This document shows, piece after piece, positions 7,857-16,712 of a stretch of 29,912 nucleotides of DNA (positions are counted from its first letter, which is position 1; every line of letters starts with the position of its first letter). The notes under the pieces are model-generated. The model saw nothing but the letters and a program-made list of their open reading frames with translations. It did no database searches and was not told the origin of the DNA. The translations under genes were made by a program, and so were the position numbers. Source of the stretch: JBGSYN01 sp041750975 (GTDB taxonomy: Bacteria; Pseudomonadota; Alphaproteobacteria; Geminicoccales; Geminicoccaceae); assembly GCA_041750975.1 (NCBI GenBank), contig JBGSYN010000144.1, positions 1 through 29,912 on the forward strand, given 5' to 3'.

Positions 7857-9137
7857 ATGACAATACCCTACCGCCGTTCGATTGTTGCGCTGGCCACGTT
7901 GAGCATGAGCGCTGGCGCCGCTGCCTGGGCCCAGGACAAGCCCTTGGAAGGCGTGACCCTTAACATCGCCTCGATGAACGATCCCTTCGCACCGGTGCTG
8001 GTCGAACTCGCCCCTGCGTTTCAAGAGGCGACCGGGGCCGAGGTCAGTGTCGACATTCTCAGCTACCCCGAACTTCTGACCAAGGTCACGGCCGATTTCA
8101 TCGGCGAAACGCAAGGCTACGATATCGTCACGATGGATATCGTCTGGGCCGGGCAGTTCGCTGAAGCCGGCCACACGACCGAGCTTTCTTCCTTCATGGA
8201 GCGGGATTCCGCCGAGCTGGCGCTCGATGATTTTTACCCGATCGCAATGGAATCGCTGGGTCAATATGAGGGCCAGCAGATCGCCTATCCGTTGGCCGGC
8301 TACGCCAATGTCCTGGCCTACCGCACCGATCTCTATGAAGGGGCCGGGCTTGAGCCGCCGACGACGATGCAGGAATTGCAGGAAGCCGCAGTCGAATTGA
8401 CCAAGCCCGACGACAACCAGTACGGCTTTGTCGCCAACGGACAGAAGGGTCCCGCGGTCGCGCAGGATTGGATGCAGTATAATTCGCAGCTCGGTGGCTC
8501 GATCATGGCGAAGGACGGCTCGCCGGCGCTGAATTCTCCGGAGAACGTGGAATCGCTCAAAGTCTACAAAGAGCTGTTCGACACTGCAGCCCCTCCTGGA
8601 GCGGTCAGCTATGACTGGGGCGGGCGCGAGGAATCCTTCCGTCAGGGTCTGGTCGCCAACATGCAGAGCTGGTCGGTGGGCGCCTCGAGCTACAACAATC
8701 CCGAGCAATCGCAGGTCGTGGGCAAAGCCGGCATTGCCCTTGCACCGGTAGCGGAAGGCATGGAGCCGACCTACGGCTTCGGCGGCTGGGGTGTCGCCAT
8801 CAATGACGACATCTCGGACGAGCAGAAGGAGGCAGCCTGGGCCTGGATCAAGTGGATCACCAGCCCCGAGATCCAAAAGGAAATGGCGATGCTGGGTGCC
8901 GGCGGCATCATCCGCAAGAGCACTGCGACCGATCCCGAAGTCGTCGAGAAATATCCGTTCATGCCGGTGGTCGACGAATCCTTCGTCAATGGGGACGGCG
9001 ATTACCGTCCGCGCATCCCGCAATATCCGGAGATCCAGGATTATCTCGGCACCGCGGTCAACGCCGTGCTGGTCGGCGATGCGGACCCACAAGAGGCACT
9101 CGATCGCGCCCAGGAGCAGGCCGAGCGCCTGTTCTAG
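7857..9137 (+). CDS. Extracellular solute-binding protein of a carbohydrate-type ABC importer
   Basis: This 426-aa periplasmic binding protein (family 1, MalE/UgpB-like) captures the substrate for the adjacent permeases. It starts with a Sec signal peptide (RR at 6-7, hydrophobic core, then AAAWA with probable cleavage after A25, leaving QDKPLEG). Characteristic regions are the domain-1 start LNIASMNDPFAPVLVELAPAF, the hinge region YGFGGWGVAIN, and the helical C-terminal AVLVGDADPQEALDRAQ. No lipobox is present, so it is a soluble periplasmic protein. Two permease genes follow directly. The closest substrate classes for such proteins are sugars, polyols and glycosides, but the ligand cannot be told from sequence. 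Confidence 0.92.
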   Translation: MTIPYRRSIVALATLSMSAGAAAWAQDKPLEGVTLNIASMNDPFAPVLVELAPAFQEATGAEVSVDILSYPELLTKVTADFIGETQGYDIVTMDIVWAGQFAEAGHTTELSSFMERDSAELALDDFYPIAMESLGQYEGQQIAYPLAGYANVLAYRTDLYEGAGLEPPTTMQELQEAAVELTKPDDNQYGFVANGQKGPAVAQDWMQYNSQLGGSIMAKDGSPALNSPENVESLKVYKELFDTAAPPGAVSYDWGGREESFRQGLVANMQSWSVGASSYNNPEQSQVVGKAGIALAPVAEGMEPTYGFGGWGVAINDDISDEQKEAAWAWIKWITSPEIQKEMAMLGAGGIIRKSTATDPEVVEKYPFMPVVDESFVNGDGDYRPRIPQYPEIQDYLGTAVNAVLVGDADPQEALDRAQEQAERLF

Positions 9138-9143
9138 GTCGTA

Positions 9144-10097
9144 ATGGCGGCGTCGACACTCCCTCGGGCGACCGGCAGCTTTGGATCGTTTCTCGGTCTA
9201 AGGCGCATGCGCTATGTATCTCGACGCCGCCTGTTCATGGCAATGTTCGGGGCGCCGGCGATCGTCTATGTGATCGCTATTGCGGTCTGGCCGATCGCCC
9301 AGGGCATGTGGTTCTCGCTCTTCGAGTATAATCTGTTACGGCCGCAGCGGACCGAATTCATCGGCCTCGAGAACTATGCCCGCCTCCTCTCCGACCCGAC
9401 CGCGATTCGGGCGATCCTCAACACCTTCCTCTTCACGATCGCAGCCGTGGCGATCGAGTTCATGCTGGGGCTTGGGATCGCACTGCTGCTATGGCGCGAC
9501 GATGCCTTCAACCGCATCGTTCTGGCGCTGGTTCTAGTACCCCTCTCGATCACGCCGCTTGCCGTCGGGCTGATCTTCAACGCGCTGTTGCAGGCGGAAT
9601 TCGGCATCCTCGGCTATTTCCTGGCCAATGTGCACGTGACCGCTCCGGGGGGCCTGTTCTCGACCGCCGCAGGTGCGATGACGGCCTTGATCACGATCGA
9701 TGTCTGGCAGTGGACGCCGCTGATGGCGCTGATCCTGCTCGCCGGCCTCAAGGCCTTGCCGGGCGATGTCATCGAAGCCGCCTCGGTGGATGGTGCGACG
9801 GCCGGACAACGCCTCTCTCACGTGGTCCTGCCGCTCCTGCTGCCGGCGATTTTTCTCGCCTTGATCCTGCGCACCATGGATGCGTTTCGTGTCTTCGATT
9901 CGGTGTTCGTCACGACCAAGGGCGGACCCGGAGACAGCACCTATGTCTTGATGTTCTACGCCGTCAAGGAAGGGCTGGAATTCTTCAACATCGGCTATGC
10001 CTCTGCGATCTCGAACCTGATGCTGCTTTGCATCGCAGGATTTGCTGTTCTTTTCATCATCTTCGTGCGCCGCGCCGACGCGCAAACCAACACATGA
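9144..10097 (+). CDS. ABC transporter permease, MalF/UgpA type
   Basis: This 317-aa inner-membrane protein has six predicted hydrophobic segments, the first at IVYVIAIAVWPIAQGMWFSLF after a basic N-terminus. The cytoplasmic EAA loop reads EAASVDGATAGQRLSHVVLP, which docks the ATPase. It belongs to the type I carbohydrate importers. The ATG at 9144 lies six bases after the binding-protein stop. An internal Met at about codon 22 could be used, but the longer form is typical. The gene ends by overlapping the second permease start. The cognate ATPase is probably the reverse-strand gene at 10930-12087. Confidence 0.9.
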   Translation: MAASTLPRATGSFGSFLGLRRMRYVSRRRLFMAMFGAPAIVYVIAIAVWPIAQGMWFSLFEYNLLRPQRTEFIGLENYARLLSDPTAIRAILNTFLFTIAAVAIEFMLGLGIALLLWRDDAFNRIVLALVLVPLSITPLAVGLIFNALLQAEFGILGYFLANVHVTAPGGLFSTAAGAMTALITIDVWQWTPLMALILLAGLKALPGDVIEAASVDGATAGQRLSHVVLPLLLPAIFLALILRTMDAFRVFDSVFVTTKGGPGDSTYVLMFYAVKEGLEFFNIGYASAISNLMLLCIAGFAVLFIIFVRRADAQTNT

Positions 10098-10918
10098 GCG
10101 CTCGCGCCCGGCAACCTCATATCGTCGCACAGCGGTTAACGCTGATGGTCACGCTGCTGATCTTTCTGGCGCCGATCGTCTGGCTGATCACGACCGCCTA
10201 CAAGCCCGCGCGCGAGATCTTCGCGGTCCCGCCGCAGCTGCTGTTCTCGCCGACCTTCGCCAATTTCGAACAGATCTTCCGCATCTTCGACGTGCCGCAA
10301 CTGCTATGGGCCTCGATCCTCATCTCAGGCGCCTCGACCCTGCTCTCCCTGCTACTCGGTGTCCCCGCAGGCTATGCCCTGGCCCGCTCGGGCTGGCGCT
10401 GGGGCCCTGCCGTCGCCTATTTCTTTCTCCTGGTGCGGATGGTGCCGTTCGCGGCGACACTGATTCCGTTCTATCTCCTGATGCGGGACCTTGGCCTTCT
10501 CGGCAGCTATTGGGGCGTCGTCCTGATCAACGCGGTCTTCAACACCGCCTTCGTCGTCTGGATGATGTACAGCTATTTCCGCTCGGTGCCGAAGGAACTC
10601 GAAGAGGCGGCACTGTCGGACGGCTGCACCTTGTTCGGCGCCTTCTTTCAGGTGGCGTTGCCGTTGGTGGTGCCCGGGATCATCGCTTCGGCTCTCTTCT
10701 GCCTGATCCTTTCCTGGAACAATTTCCTGTTCCCGGCCTTCCTGACGACCGCCAATACCAAGCCCCTGTCGGTGGCCCTGCTCTCGGCCTACGGCACCAA
10801 GGACATTACCTGGGGCACCATGGGGGCGCTCGCCCATTTCCTGGTGCTGCCGATGATCGCCATCACGCTGGGGCTCAACAAATATTTCGTCCGTGGCTGG
10901 ACCCAAGGGCTCCGCTAG
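10094..10918 (+). CDS. ABC transporter permease, MalG/UgpE type
   Basis: This 274-aa protein is the second permease of the importer. The ATG at 10094 overlaps the preceding stop (ATGA), and family homology starts within the first 20 residues (LTLMVTLLIFLAPIVWLITTAYKP). The EAA loop is EEAALSDGCTLFGAFFQVALPLVVPG, and the C-terminus KYFVRGWTQGLR is the usual family ending. Six hydrophobic segments are expected. It ends only 11 bases from the stop of the reverse-strand ATPase gene, so the two transcription units converge here. Confidence 0.9.
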   Translation: MSARARQPHIVAQRLTLMVTLLIFLAPIVWLITTAYKPAREIFAVPPQLLFSPTFANFEQIFRIFDVPQLLWASILISGASTLLSLLLGVPAGYALARSGWRWGPAVAYFFLLVRMVPFAATLIPFYLLMRDLGLLGSYWGVVLINAVFNTAFVVWMMYSYFRSVPKELEEAALSDGCTLFGAFFQVALPLVVPGIIASALFCLILSWNNFLFPAFLTTANTKPLSVALLSAYGTKDITWGTMGALAHFLVLPMIAITLGLNKYFVRGWTQGLR

Positions 10919-10929
10919 TGGCGCTTGGG

Positions 10930-12087
10930 TCAATGAAGCCGGTCGTCGAGCGAGGCACCGGTCTCGGGATCGAACAGATAAAGCCGCTCGGACAACACCG
11001 AGAGACTGATCGATTGACCGGTCAGGATATCCAGCTCGACCGGCAGCATGGCGAGGCTCTCGCCTCGGGCACGTGCGATCTCGTCATCATCGCTCGGGGC
11101 GGCGATCCGCGAAGACACCGCACCGGTGACGAGATGAACGAGCTGGGCAGCACCAAGATGCTCGACCAAGGTCACCTCGGCCTTAAGCGTCGGCAGCCCC
11201 GGCGCCGCCGTTGCCAAATGCTCGGGCCGGATGCCCAGAACGACAGCACGTCCCTGTTGCGACCGCAGCCGATCGGCTCTGTCGCCAGCGGAAACGGTGA
11301 TGTCCTGTCCCTTCAGCGCCAGCACGACCTCGTCGCCACGAAGCGCGATCTCGGCATCGAACAGGTTCATCGAAGGCGAGCCGATAAAGCTCGCGACGAA
11401 GAGGTTTTTTGGCCGCTCATAAAGCTCGCGCGGCGCCCCGACCTGAAGCAGACGCCCATGCTCGAGGACGGCGACGCGGTCACCCATGGTCATCGCTTCG
11501 ATCTGGTCATGCGTGACATAGACCGTCGTCGTTCGGGTCAGCTTTTGAATACGGGTGATCTCGGCCCGCATCGAGACCCTGAGCTTGGCATCGAGGTTGG
11601 ACAAGGGCTCATCCATCAAGAACGCCATCGGCCGCCGGACGATGGCGCGACCCATGGCGACACGCTGCTTCTGGCCGCCGGAGAGCTGGCTGGGCTTGCG
11701 ATCGAGATGCTGCGTGAGCTCGAGCATGGCCGCGGCCTCGGTGACGGCGCGGTCGATCTCGCCCCGATCCATGCCGCGCATTCTGAGCCCGAAGCCGATA
11801 TTTCGCCGCACGCTCAGATGCGGGTAGAGAGCGTAGGACTGAAATACCATGGCGACATCACGGTCGCGGGGTGCAAGATCGTTCACCACCTCGTCGCCGA
11901 TGCGAATGGCGCCATCGGAAATATCCTCGAGGCCGGCGATCATGCGAAGGGCCGTGGACTTGCCGCAACCCGACGGTCCGACCAGAACGAGGAACTCACC
12001 GTCGGCAATAGCGAGATCGAGATCCTTGACCGCCTCGAAACCATCCGGGTAGCGCTTCTGCACAGCTTCGAAGGCGATTGCCGCCAT
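10930..12087 (-). CDS. ABC transporter ATP-binding protein, MalK/UgpC type
   Basis: This 385-aa ATPase has Walker A GPSGCGKST (37-45), the Q-loop VFQSYALYPHLSVRRNI, signature LSGGQKQR (135-142), Walker B FLMDEP (156-161) and switch His193 (VTHDQIEAMT). After the ATPase domain comes a C-terminal OB-fold regulatory region (about 240-385), typical of carbohydrate importers. The ATG at 12087 is chosen because GGAGAG sits four bases before it and homology starts there. It is on the opposite strand to its presumed binding protein and permeases, facing them end to end, which is unusual. It shares a 71-base divergent control region with the SDR at 12159. Confidence 0.92.
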   Translation of the reverse strand: MAAIAFEAVQKRYPDGFEAVKDLDLAIADGEFLVLVGPSGCGKSTALRMIAGLEDISDGAIRIGDEVVNDLAPRDRDVAMVFQSYALYPHLSVRRNIGFGLRMRGMDRGEIDRAVTEAAAMLELTQHLDRKPSQLSGGQKQRVAMGRAIVRRPMAFLMDEPLSNLDAKLRVSMRAEITRIQKLTRTTTVYVTHDQIEAMTMGDRVAVLEHGRLLQVGAPRELYERPKNLFVASFIGSPSMNLFDAEIALRGDEVVLALKGQDITVSAGDRADRLRSQQGRAVVLGIRPEHLATAAPGLPTLKAEVTLVEHLGAAQLVHLVTGAVSSRIAAPSDDDEIARARGESLAMLPVELDILTGQSISLSVLSERLYLFDPETGASLDDRLH

Positions 12088-12102
12088 ACAACTCTCCAAA
12101 AT

Positions 12103-12122
12103 TCCATGGGCTGCAGCATGGA
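12103..12122. promoter_or_regulatory. Palindromic operator candidate in a divergent promoter region
   Basis: TCCATG (12103-12108) and CATGGA (12117-12122) are perfect inverted arms around an 8-base centre that contains CTGCAG. The element sits in the middle of the 71 bases between the divergent ATPase and SDR genes, so a regulator bound there could control both. AAATT to the left and AAATTT to the right extend partial symmetry. The regulator is not encoded in the window and its family is unknown. Confidence 0.4.
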
Positions 12123-12158
12123 GTATCAAATTTCACGCCATCGCAAAGGGCAAGCACG

Positions 12159-12929
12159 ATGACCGCGCTTCTGGCGGGACGTACCGCACTGGTGACCGGC
12201 GCGGGTACCGGCATCGGCGCTGCAATCGCTGCCGCATTGGTCGCGGCCGGCGCCAGGGTCGCGGTCACGGATCGTAACCTCGAAAGTGCCGACACAATCG
12301 CGGCAGGGCTCGATGCTGTCGCACTGGCCCTGGATGTCACCGACGCAGCGAGTATCGCCAGCGCTTACGATGCCGCCGAAGCGGCACTCGGCCCGATCGA
12401 CCTGCTTTGCGCCAATGCCGGCGTTTCGACGATGCAGCGCGTGGTCGATCTGACCGAGGATGACTGGGACTTCAACATGGCAGTCAATGCCAAGGGCGTG
12501 TTCTTGACCAATCGCGAGATGATCCGTCGCTGGCTGGAGCGCGGCACCAAGGGAACGATCGTCAACACGGCTTCGCTCGCCGCCAAGGTCGGCGCACCGC
12601 TGCTTGCACATTATAGCGCCTCCAAATTCGCGGTGGTCGGTTTTACTCAGGCATTGGCCCGCGAAGTCGCCGGGGACTGCATTCGCGTCAACGCGGTCTG
12701 TCCCGGGTTCGTGCGTACCTCGATGCAGGAGCGCGAAGTCGAGTGGGAAGCCAAGCTGCGCGGCGTGACGCCCGAGCGGGTGCGTCAGGACTATATCGAC
12801 CAGACCCCCTTGGGCCGGCTCGAGGAGCCTGAGGACGTTGCCAAGGTCGTCGTGTTTCTCAGCTGCGACATGTCGGGCTTCATGACCGGCCAAGCTGTCA
12901 ACGTCACCGGCGGCGTCTATACCACGTAG
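12159..12929 (+). CDS. Short-chain dehydrogenase/reductase, probable NAD-dependent polyol or sugar dehydrogenase
   Basis: This 256-aa classical SDR has TGAGTGIG (13-20), D38 after the second strand (favouring NAD), NAG (86-88), and S139, Y152 and K156 as the catalytic residues (HYSASKFAVVG). The C-terminal part (GFMTGQAVNVTGGVYTT) is the standard family ending. The ATG at 12159 has AAAGGG eight bases upstream; an ATG in the same frame further upstream lies in the divergent control region and precedes family homology. Its neighbours (sugar ABC importer, BtpA protein, FGGY kinase) suggest it oxidises the imported polyol or sugar. It is probably co-transcribed with the next two genes. Confidence 0.9.
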   Translation: MTALLAGRTALVTGAGTGIGAAIAAALVAAGARVAVTDRNLESADTIAAGLDAVALALDVTDAASIASAYDAAEAALGPIDLLCANAGVSTMQRVVDLTEDDWDFNMAVNAKGVFLTNREMIRRWLERGTKGTIVNTASLAAKVGAPLLAHYSASKFAVVGFTQALAREVAGDCIRVNAVCPGFVRTSMQEREVEWEAKLRGVTPERVRQDYIDQTPLGRLEEPEDVAKVVVFLSCDMSGFMTGQAVNVTGGVYTT

Positions 12930-12953
12930 CCCAGACAGTAAGGAAACCGCATC

Positions 12954-13748
12954 GTGTCAGCGCTGCTCGGCCTCAAGAAACCCATCATCGCGATGGTGCA
13001 CCTGCCGTCCCTGCCCGGCTCGAGCGCCTTCGACCCCGCGGGCGGGATGGCCAGGATCATCGACAGTGCCGCTGCCGATTTGCAGGCGTTGCAGGAAGGT
13101 GGCGTCGATGCCGTCATGTTCGGCAATGAGGGTGACCGGCCCTATCGGACGAGCGCCGCACTTCCTGGACTTACCGCGATGGCCGCCGCCATCGGCGAGC
13201 TCAAATCGTCAATCAGGGTGCCCTTCGGTGTCAACTACCTCTGGGACCCGGTCGCCACCGTAGCACTTGCAGCGGCGACAGGTGCCGATTTCGCCCGCGA
13301 AATTTTCACGGGCGTCTATGCCTCGGACATGGGTGTCTGGGCTCCCAATGCGGCCGCAGCGCTCGAAGAACGCAGCCGCCTGGGCCGGTCCGACCTGACC
13401 CTGCTCTTCAACATCAACGCCGAATTCTCAGCCGCCCTCGATACTCGCCCAATCGAGGTCCGCGCCAAGAGTGCAGTCTTTTCCTCGCTTGCCGATGTCA
13501 TCTGCGTCTCGGGTGCGATGACCGGCGAGGGTGTCGCCATGAGCGATCTCGAGCGCGCCAAACAGGCGGTCGGCAGCACGCCCGTTTTCGCCAATACGGG
13601 CGTCCGTTTCGAGACGGTCGCGGACATCCTGGGGGTCGCCGATGGGTGCGTCGTCGGCACGCATTTCAAGGTTGACGGCGATACCTGGAATGCCGTCGAC
13701 GGCGACCGCGTGAAACGCTTCATGGATCGTGTCGTCACGCTAAGGTAG
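12954..13748 (+). CDS. BtpA/SgcQ family protein
   Basis: This 264-aa TIM-barrel-type protein matches the BtpA/SgcQ family: KKPIIAMVHLPSLPGS at the start, GGVDAVMFGNEGDRPYRT, VPFGVNYLWDPVATVALAAATGADFAREIFTG in the middle, and GCVVGTHFKVDG near the end. The start is a GTG at 12954, supported by TAAGGAAA just upstream. Family function is poorly defined. SgcQ of E. coli is annotated as a putative nucleosidase, and BtpA was first linked to photosystem I stability in cyanobacteria. In heterotrophs the family commonly sits in sugar-catabolic clusters beside ABC importers and FGGY kinases, as here, which favours a step in carbohydrate or nucleoside-like breakdown. Confidence 0.85.
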   Translation: MSALLGLKKPIIAMVHLPSLPGSSAFDPAGGMARIIDSAAADLQALQEGGVDAVMFGNEGDRPYRTSAALPGLTAMAAAIGELKSSIRVPFGVNYLWDPVATVALAAATGADFAREIFTGVYASDMGVWAPNAAAALEERSRLGRSDLTLLFNINAEFSAALDTRPIEVRAKSAVFSSLADVICVSGAMTGEGVAMSDLERAKQAVGSTPVFANTGVRFETVADILGVADGCVVGTHFKVDGDTWNAVDGDRVKRFMDRVVTLR

Positions 13749-13752
13749 CCCG

Positions 13753-15273
13753 ATGACCATCGTTCTGGGCTTGGATATCGGCACGACCTCGACCATCGGC
13801 ATCCTGATCGACACGGACGGTAAGGTATTGGCGCTTGCCGATCGCCCGGTGGATCTGGTCGCCCTTCATCCCGGCTGGGCCGAGGAAGATCCCGAGCAAT
13901 GGTGGGCCAACGTCCAGAGCCTGGTGTCGGAACTGGTGCGCAACGCCGGCATTCAGGCAGGCGACATCGCAGCCATCGGCGTCAGCGGCATGGTCCCGGC
14001 CCTCGTCATGGTCGACCGCGAGGGCCGACCGGTCCGCCGCTCGATCCAGCAATCCGATGGCCGCACCGGCCGCGAGGTCGAGGCCATTCGCGGCGAAACC
14101 GATGAAGCGAGATTTCTGCAGCGCACCGGCAACGGCATCAACCAACAGCTCATCGCCCCGAAGCTTCGCTGGCTCAAGCGTCATGAGCCTGACGTCCTGG
14201 ACCGCACGCATCGGATCATGGGCTCCTATGATTTCATTGCGTTTCGCCTCACGGGCGCGCAGGCGGTCGAAAAGAACTGGGCGTTGGAAGCCGGCTTCTT
14301 CGATCTCCATCGAAATGCCGTTGCCGAAGATCTCGTAGCGCTGGGCCATATCGAGCCGGAAAAGGTGCCGCCGGTCCGGGAAGGCCATGAGATCGTCGGC
14401 GAGGTCACGGCAGCAGCAGCCAAAGGGACCGGACTGAAGGCAGGCACGCCGGTCGTCGCCGGTGCCGCCGATCATGTGGCGTCCGCCTTCGTTGCCGGGG
14501 TCGCGAAACCGGGCGATTGCCTGATCAAGTTCGGCGGCGCCGGCGATGTCCTGCTGGCGACGAACGAGCCCCGGCCCGACCCGCGGCTGTTCCTTGATTT
14601 CCACACCGTGCCGGGTCTCTTCATGCCGAATGGCTGCATGGTGACCTCGGGCAGTCTCTTGAACTGGTTCGTCGCAACCATGGGCAGCGGCGAGGCGGCC
14701 GCGGCAATGGCTGACGGCAAAAAGCCCCACGCCTATCTCGACGAAGTTGCCGCCAAGACCCCGCCCGGTGCCGAAGGCCTCGTTCTCCTGCCCTATTTTC
14801 TGGGCGAAAAAACCCCCATCCATGATCCCGCCGCGCGCGGCACACTGGTCGGGCTCGGCCTGCATCATGGCACCGGCCATCTCTGGCGCGCCGCCCTCGA
14901 GGCCGTGTGTCTGGGCTTTCGCCATCATCTCGAGGTCGCCCGCGACATCGGCTATCCGGTGACACGCGTGATTGCCTCCGATGGCGGCACCAAGAGCCGC
15001 TTTTGGATGCAGATGGCGGCATCCGTGCTCGGCATGCCGGTGCAGCTGTTGGCGGGCCATCCGGGCTCATGCCTGGGTGCCGCCTATGTCGCCGCCATGG
15101 GCATCGGCGCTCTGCCCGACTGGCAGCAAATGGACCGTTTCGTCAGTCCAGCCGATATCATCGAGCCCGATGCGGCGGCAATGCCGGTCTATGACGAGGT
15201 CTACGGCACCTACCGCGCGATCTACGAATCGCTCAAGCCGGTATTTCCGAAGTTGCAGGTGTTCGGCGGCTGA
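13753..15273 (+). CDS. FGGY-family carbohydrate kinase (xylulokinase-like)
   Basis: This 506-aa kinase is normal length for the FGGY family, which phosphorylates sugars and polyols with ATP. It has the first phosphate motif LGLDIGTTST (5-14), GVSGM (77-80 region), QQSDGRTGREV (99-109), a probable catalytic Asp at D240 (GAADHVASAF), and the second-domain segments VLLPYFLGEKTP and ASDGGTKSRFWMQMAASVLGMPV. The last matches the family signature. Only four bases separate it from the BtpA gene, so the two are co-transcribed. The name of the substrate cannot be deduced; ribulo-, xylulo- and erythrulo-kinases all fall in this family. Confidence 0.9.
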   Translation: MTIVLGLDIGTTSTIGILIDTDGKVLALADRPVDLVALHPGWAEEDPEQWWANVQSLVSELVRNAGIQAGDIAAIGVSGMVPALVMVDREGRPVRRSIQQSDGRTGREVEAIRGETDEARFLQRTGNGINQQLIAPKLRWLKRHEPDVLDRTHRIMGSYDFIAFRLTGAQAVEKNWALEAGFFDLHRNAVAEDLVALGHIEPEKVPPVREGHEIVGEVTAAAAKGTGLKAGTPVVAGAADHVASAFVAGVAKPGDCLIKFGGAGDVLLATNEPRPDPRLFLDFHTVPGLFMPNGCMVTSGSLLNWFVATMGSGEAAAAMADGKKPHAYLDEVAAKTPPGAEGLVLLPYFLGEKTPIHDPAARGTLVGLGLHHGTGHLWRAALEAVCLGFRHHLEVARDIGYPVTRVIASDGGTKSRFWMQMAASVLGMPVQLLAGHPGSCLGAAYVAAMGIGALPDWQQMDRFVSPADIIEPDAAAMPVYDEVYGTYRAIYESLKPVFPKLQVFGG

Positions 15274-15349
15274 CCCTCCCCAAGTTCGGTGCTAGTAGCG
15301 CCCAAGCGGCCCTCAAGCTTCGCATGAAACGCAGCAGCCAAGCGCGCGG

Positions 15350-15390
15350 CGCGCCTTCCTGACATGAAGGCGCGAGGAAGGTAACACCTT
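15350..15390. terminator. Hairpin cluster between convergent genes
   Basis: CGCGCCTTC (15350-15358) and GAAGGCGCG (15366-15374) form a perfect nine-pair stem with a seven-base loop. Two overlapping alternatives exist: CCTTCCT (15354-15360) with AGGAAGG (15375-15381), and AAGGT (15378-15382) with ACCTT (15386-15390). The element lies in the 160-base gap where the kinase and the amidohydrolase genes converge, so a bidirectional terminator is the natural reading, though a clear T-tract is missing on both sides. Confidence 0.5.
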
Positions 15391-15433
15391 GCGACAGGCC
15401 AGGGATTGGAGGCATTAACCCGTGTCACGGGGC

Positions 15434-16624
15434 TCAGACCAACTCACCAGCTCGGGCCACGATCCGGCCGGCCTTGATGACGAATTCCCTGGGTGGTGCG
15501 CCGGCGACCGCTTCGGGGATGTGCGCGGCACGGACGGCGATGAGGTCGGCGGCGGCACCTTCGGCAATGACGGGCTCGGTCCGCTCCATGACTTTGGCGG
15601 TATTTCGCGTGATGAAGTCGAACGCGAGGCGCAGCTCGTCATCGGTGGCCATGGCGACGCGATAGCCGACGAGCCGGGCCCGATCGAGGATGTCGCCATT
15701 GCCGTAGGGCGACCAGGCATCCCGGATGTTGTCGGAGCCGACGAACACGGTCACTCCATGATCCGACAGCAGTTTGACCGGCGGGATGGCCTTGATGCCG
15801 CCCGGGCCGTTGGTCATGATGGCGACACCGTTTTCGGCGAGAAGGTCGGCGGTCCTTTGCGCGCGGGCTTCCGATACGCCGCCCAGCGCGAAGGCATGGC
15901 TGACGGCGACCCGGCCCTGCAGCCCGCGCTCCCTGGCACAGCGGGCGATCTGCTCGAGCTCGAAGCAACCGAGCTCATCGGGATCGTGCAGATGAATGTC
16001 GACCGGCTTGTCGTATCGTTCGGCGAGGCCGAACACGATTCGCAAATGCTCGTCGACGGAATGGTCGATCCCGGCGGGATCCAGTCCGCCGACGACATCG
16101 CAGCCCAGCCGGAGCGCTTCCTCCATGAGATCGGCCGTGCCCGGATCGCGGACGATGCCCGACTGCGGAAAGGCCACGATCTGGATATCGATGAGATCGG
16201 TCACGGTTTCGCGCAGCGCCAGGATCGCCTCGACGTGAGCGAGACCGAGTTCGGTGTCGATATCGACGTGGGTGCGCATCGTCGTCGTGCCACGGGCCAC
16301 CACATGGTCGACCATGCGGCGCGCCCGCAGCGCCATCGGCTCCTCGATCTCGCGGCGGATGGCTTTTTCATTGTCGATCCGGCCGCTGACCGAAGCATCG
16401 GGTCGGTGCGGGATCCAGGGCAATCCGAGAAACGTCTTGTCGAGATGGATGTGGCCCTCGAACAGGCCGGGCAGCACCAAAGCGCCCTCGAGATCGAGGC
16501 CGTCATCATTGGCGGCGGCCGGGCCGATCTCGGCGATCCGGCCATTGGCGATGGTGATATCGCAATGGCCGAACCCGTCGATATTGGCGTTGCGCAATCG
16601 TAGATCGCCGGGATCAGCTGCCAT
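15434..16624 (-). CDS. Amidohydrolase, cytosine deaminase (CodA)-like
   Basis: This 396-aa metal-dependent hydrolase belongs to the CodA-like amidohydrolases, which hydrolyse exocyclic or ring C-N bonds. Metal and active-site motifs are HIHLDKT (58-64), TTTMRTHVDID (113-123), DIHLHD (210-214), VSHAF (241-245) and VGSDNIRDAWSPYGNGD (295-311, with D298 as probable metal ligand or catalytic Asp). The ATG at 16624 is chosen because family homology begins within ten residues; no ribosome site is evident, so it may be leaderless. It is divergent from the questin-oxidase-family gene. Activity on cytosine itself is not assured: many relatives act on triazines, creatinine, isoguanine or other N-heterocycles. 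Confidence 0.88.
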   Translation of the reverse strand: MAADPGDLRLRNANIDGFGHCDITIANGRIAEIGPAAANDDGLDLEGALVLPGLFEGHIHLDKTFLGLPWIPHRPDASVSGRIDNEKAIRREIEEPMALRARRMVDHVVARGTTTMRTHVDIDTELGLAHVEAILALRETVTDLIDIQIVAFPQSGIVRDPGTADLMEEALRLGCDVVGGLDPAGIDHSVDEHLRIVFGLAERYDKPVDIHLHDPDELGCFELEQIARCARERGLQGRVAVSHAFALGGVSEARAQRTADLLAENGVAIMTNGPGGIKAIPPVKLLSDHGVTVFVGSDNIRDAWSPYGNGDILDRARLVGYRVAMATDDELRLAFDFITRNTAKVMERTEPVIAEGAAADLIAVRAAHIPEAVAGAPPREFVIKAGRIVARAGELV

Positions 16625-16671
16625 GGTTGGAAGGCATTCGTCTGGTGAGCATTGCGATTGCAACGGAGCCG

Positions 16672-16712
16672 ATGATCTTCGATCATGCAAGGGCGTTAAT
16701 GGCGTATACAAG
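16672..16712. promoter_or_regulatory. Two operator-like palindromes in a divergent promoter region
   Basis: ATGATC (16672-16677) and GATCAT (16681-16686) are perfect arms around TTC. About 20 bases further, GTATAC (16705-16710) lies in a sequence that reads CTTGTATACGCC on the reverse strand, one half matching the TTGTATACAA type of site bound by many GntR-family (FCD) repressors. Both are within the 103 bases between the divergent amidohydrolase and questin-oxidase-family genes. The link to a GntR regulator is inference, and none is encoded in the window. Confidence 0.3.

Noticed and set aside
10042..12162. Very long forward open frame (about 700 codons) across the second permease and opposite the ATPase gene
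   Set aside because: It is out of frame with the permease and antisense to a textbook ABC ATPase; its composition (Arg, Gly, His, Asp rich) is that of a shadow frame in GC-rich DNA.
13735..15060. Reverse-strand open frame opposite the FGGY kinase (similar ones oppose the binding protein and the molybdenum subunit)
   Set aside because: Kinase motifs are intact on the forward strand; the reverse frame shows no recognisable domain and is a GC-rich shadow.
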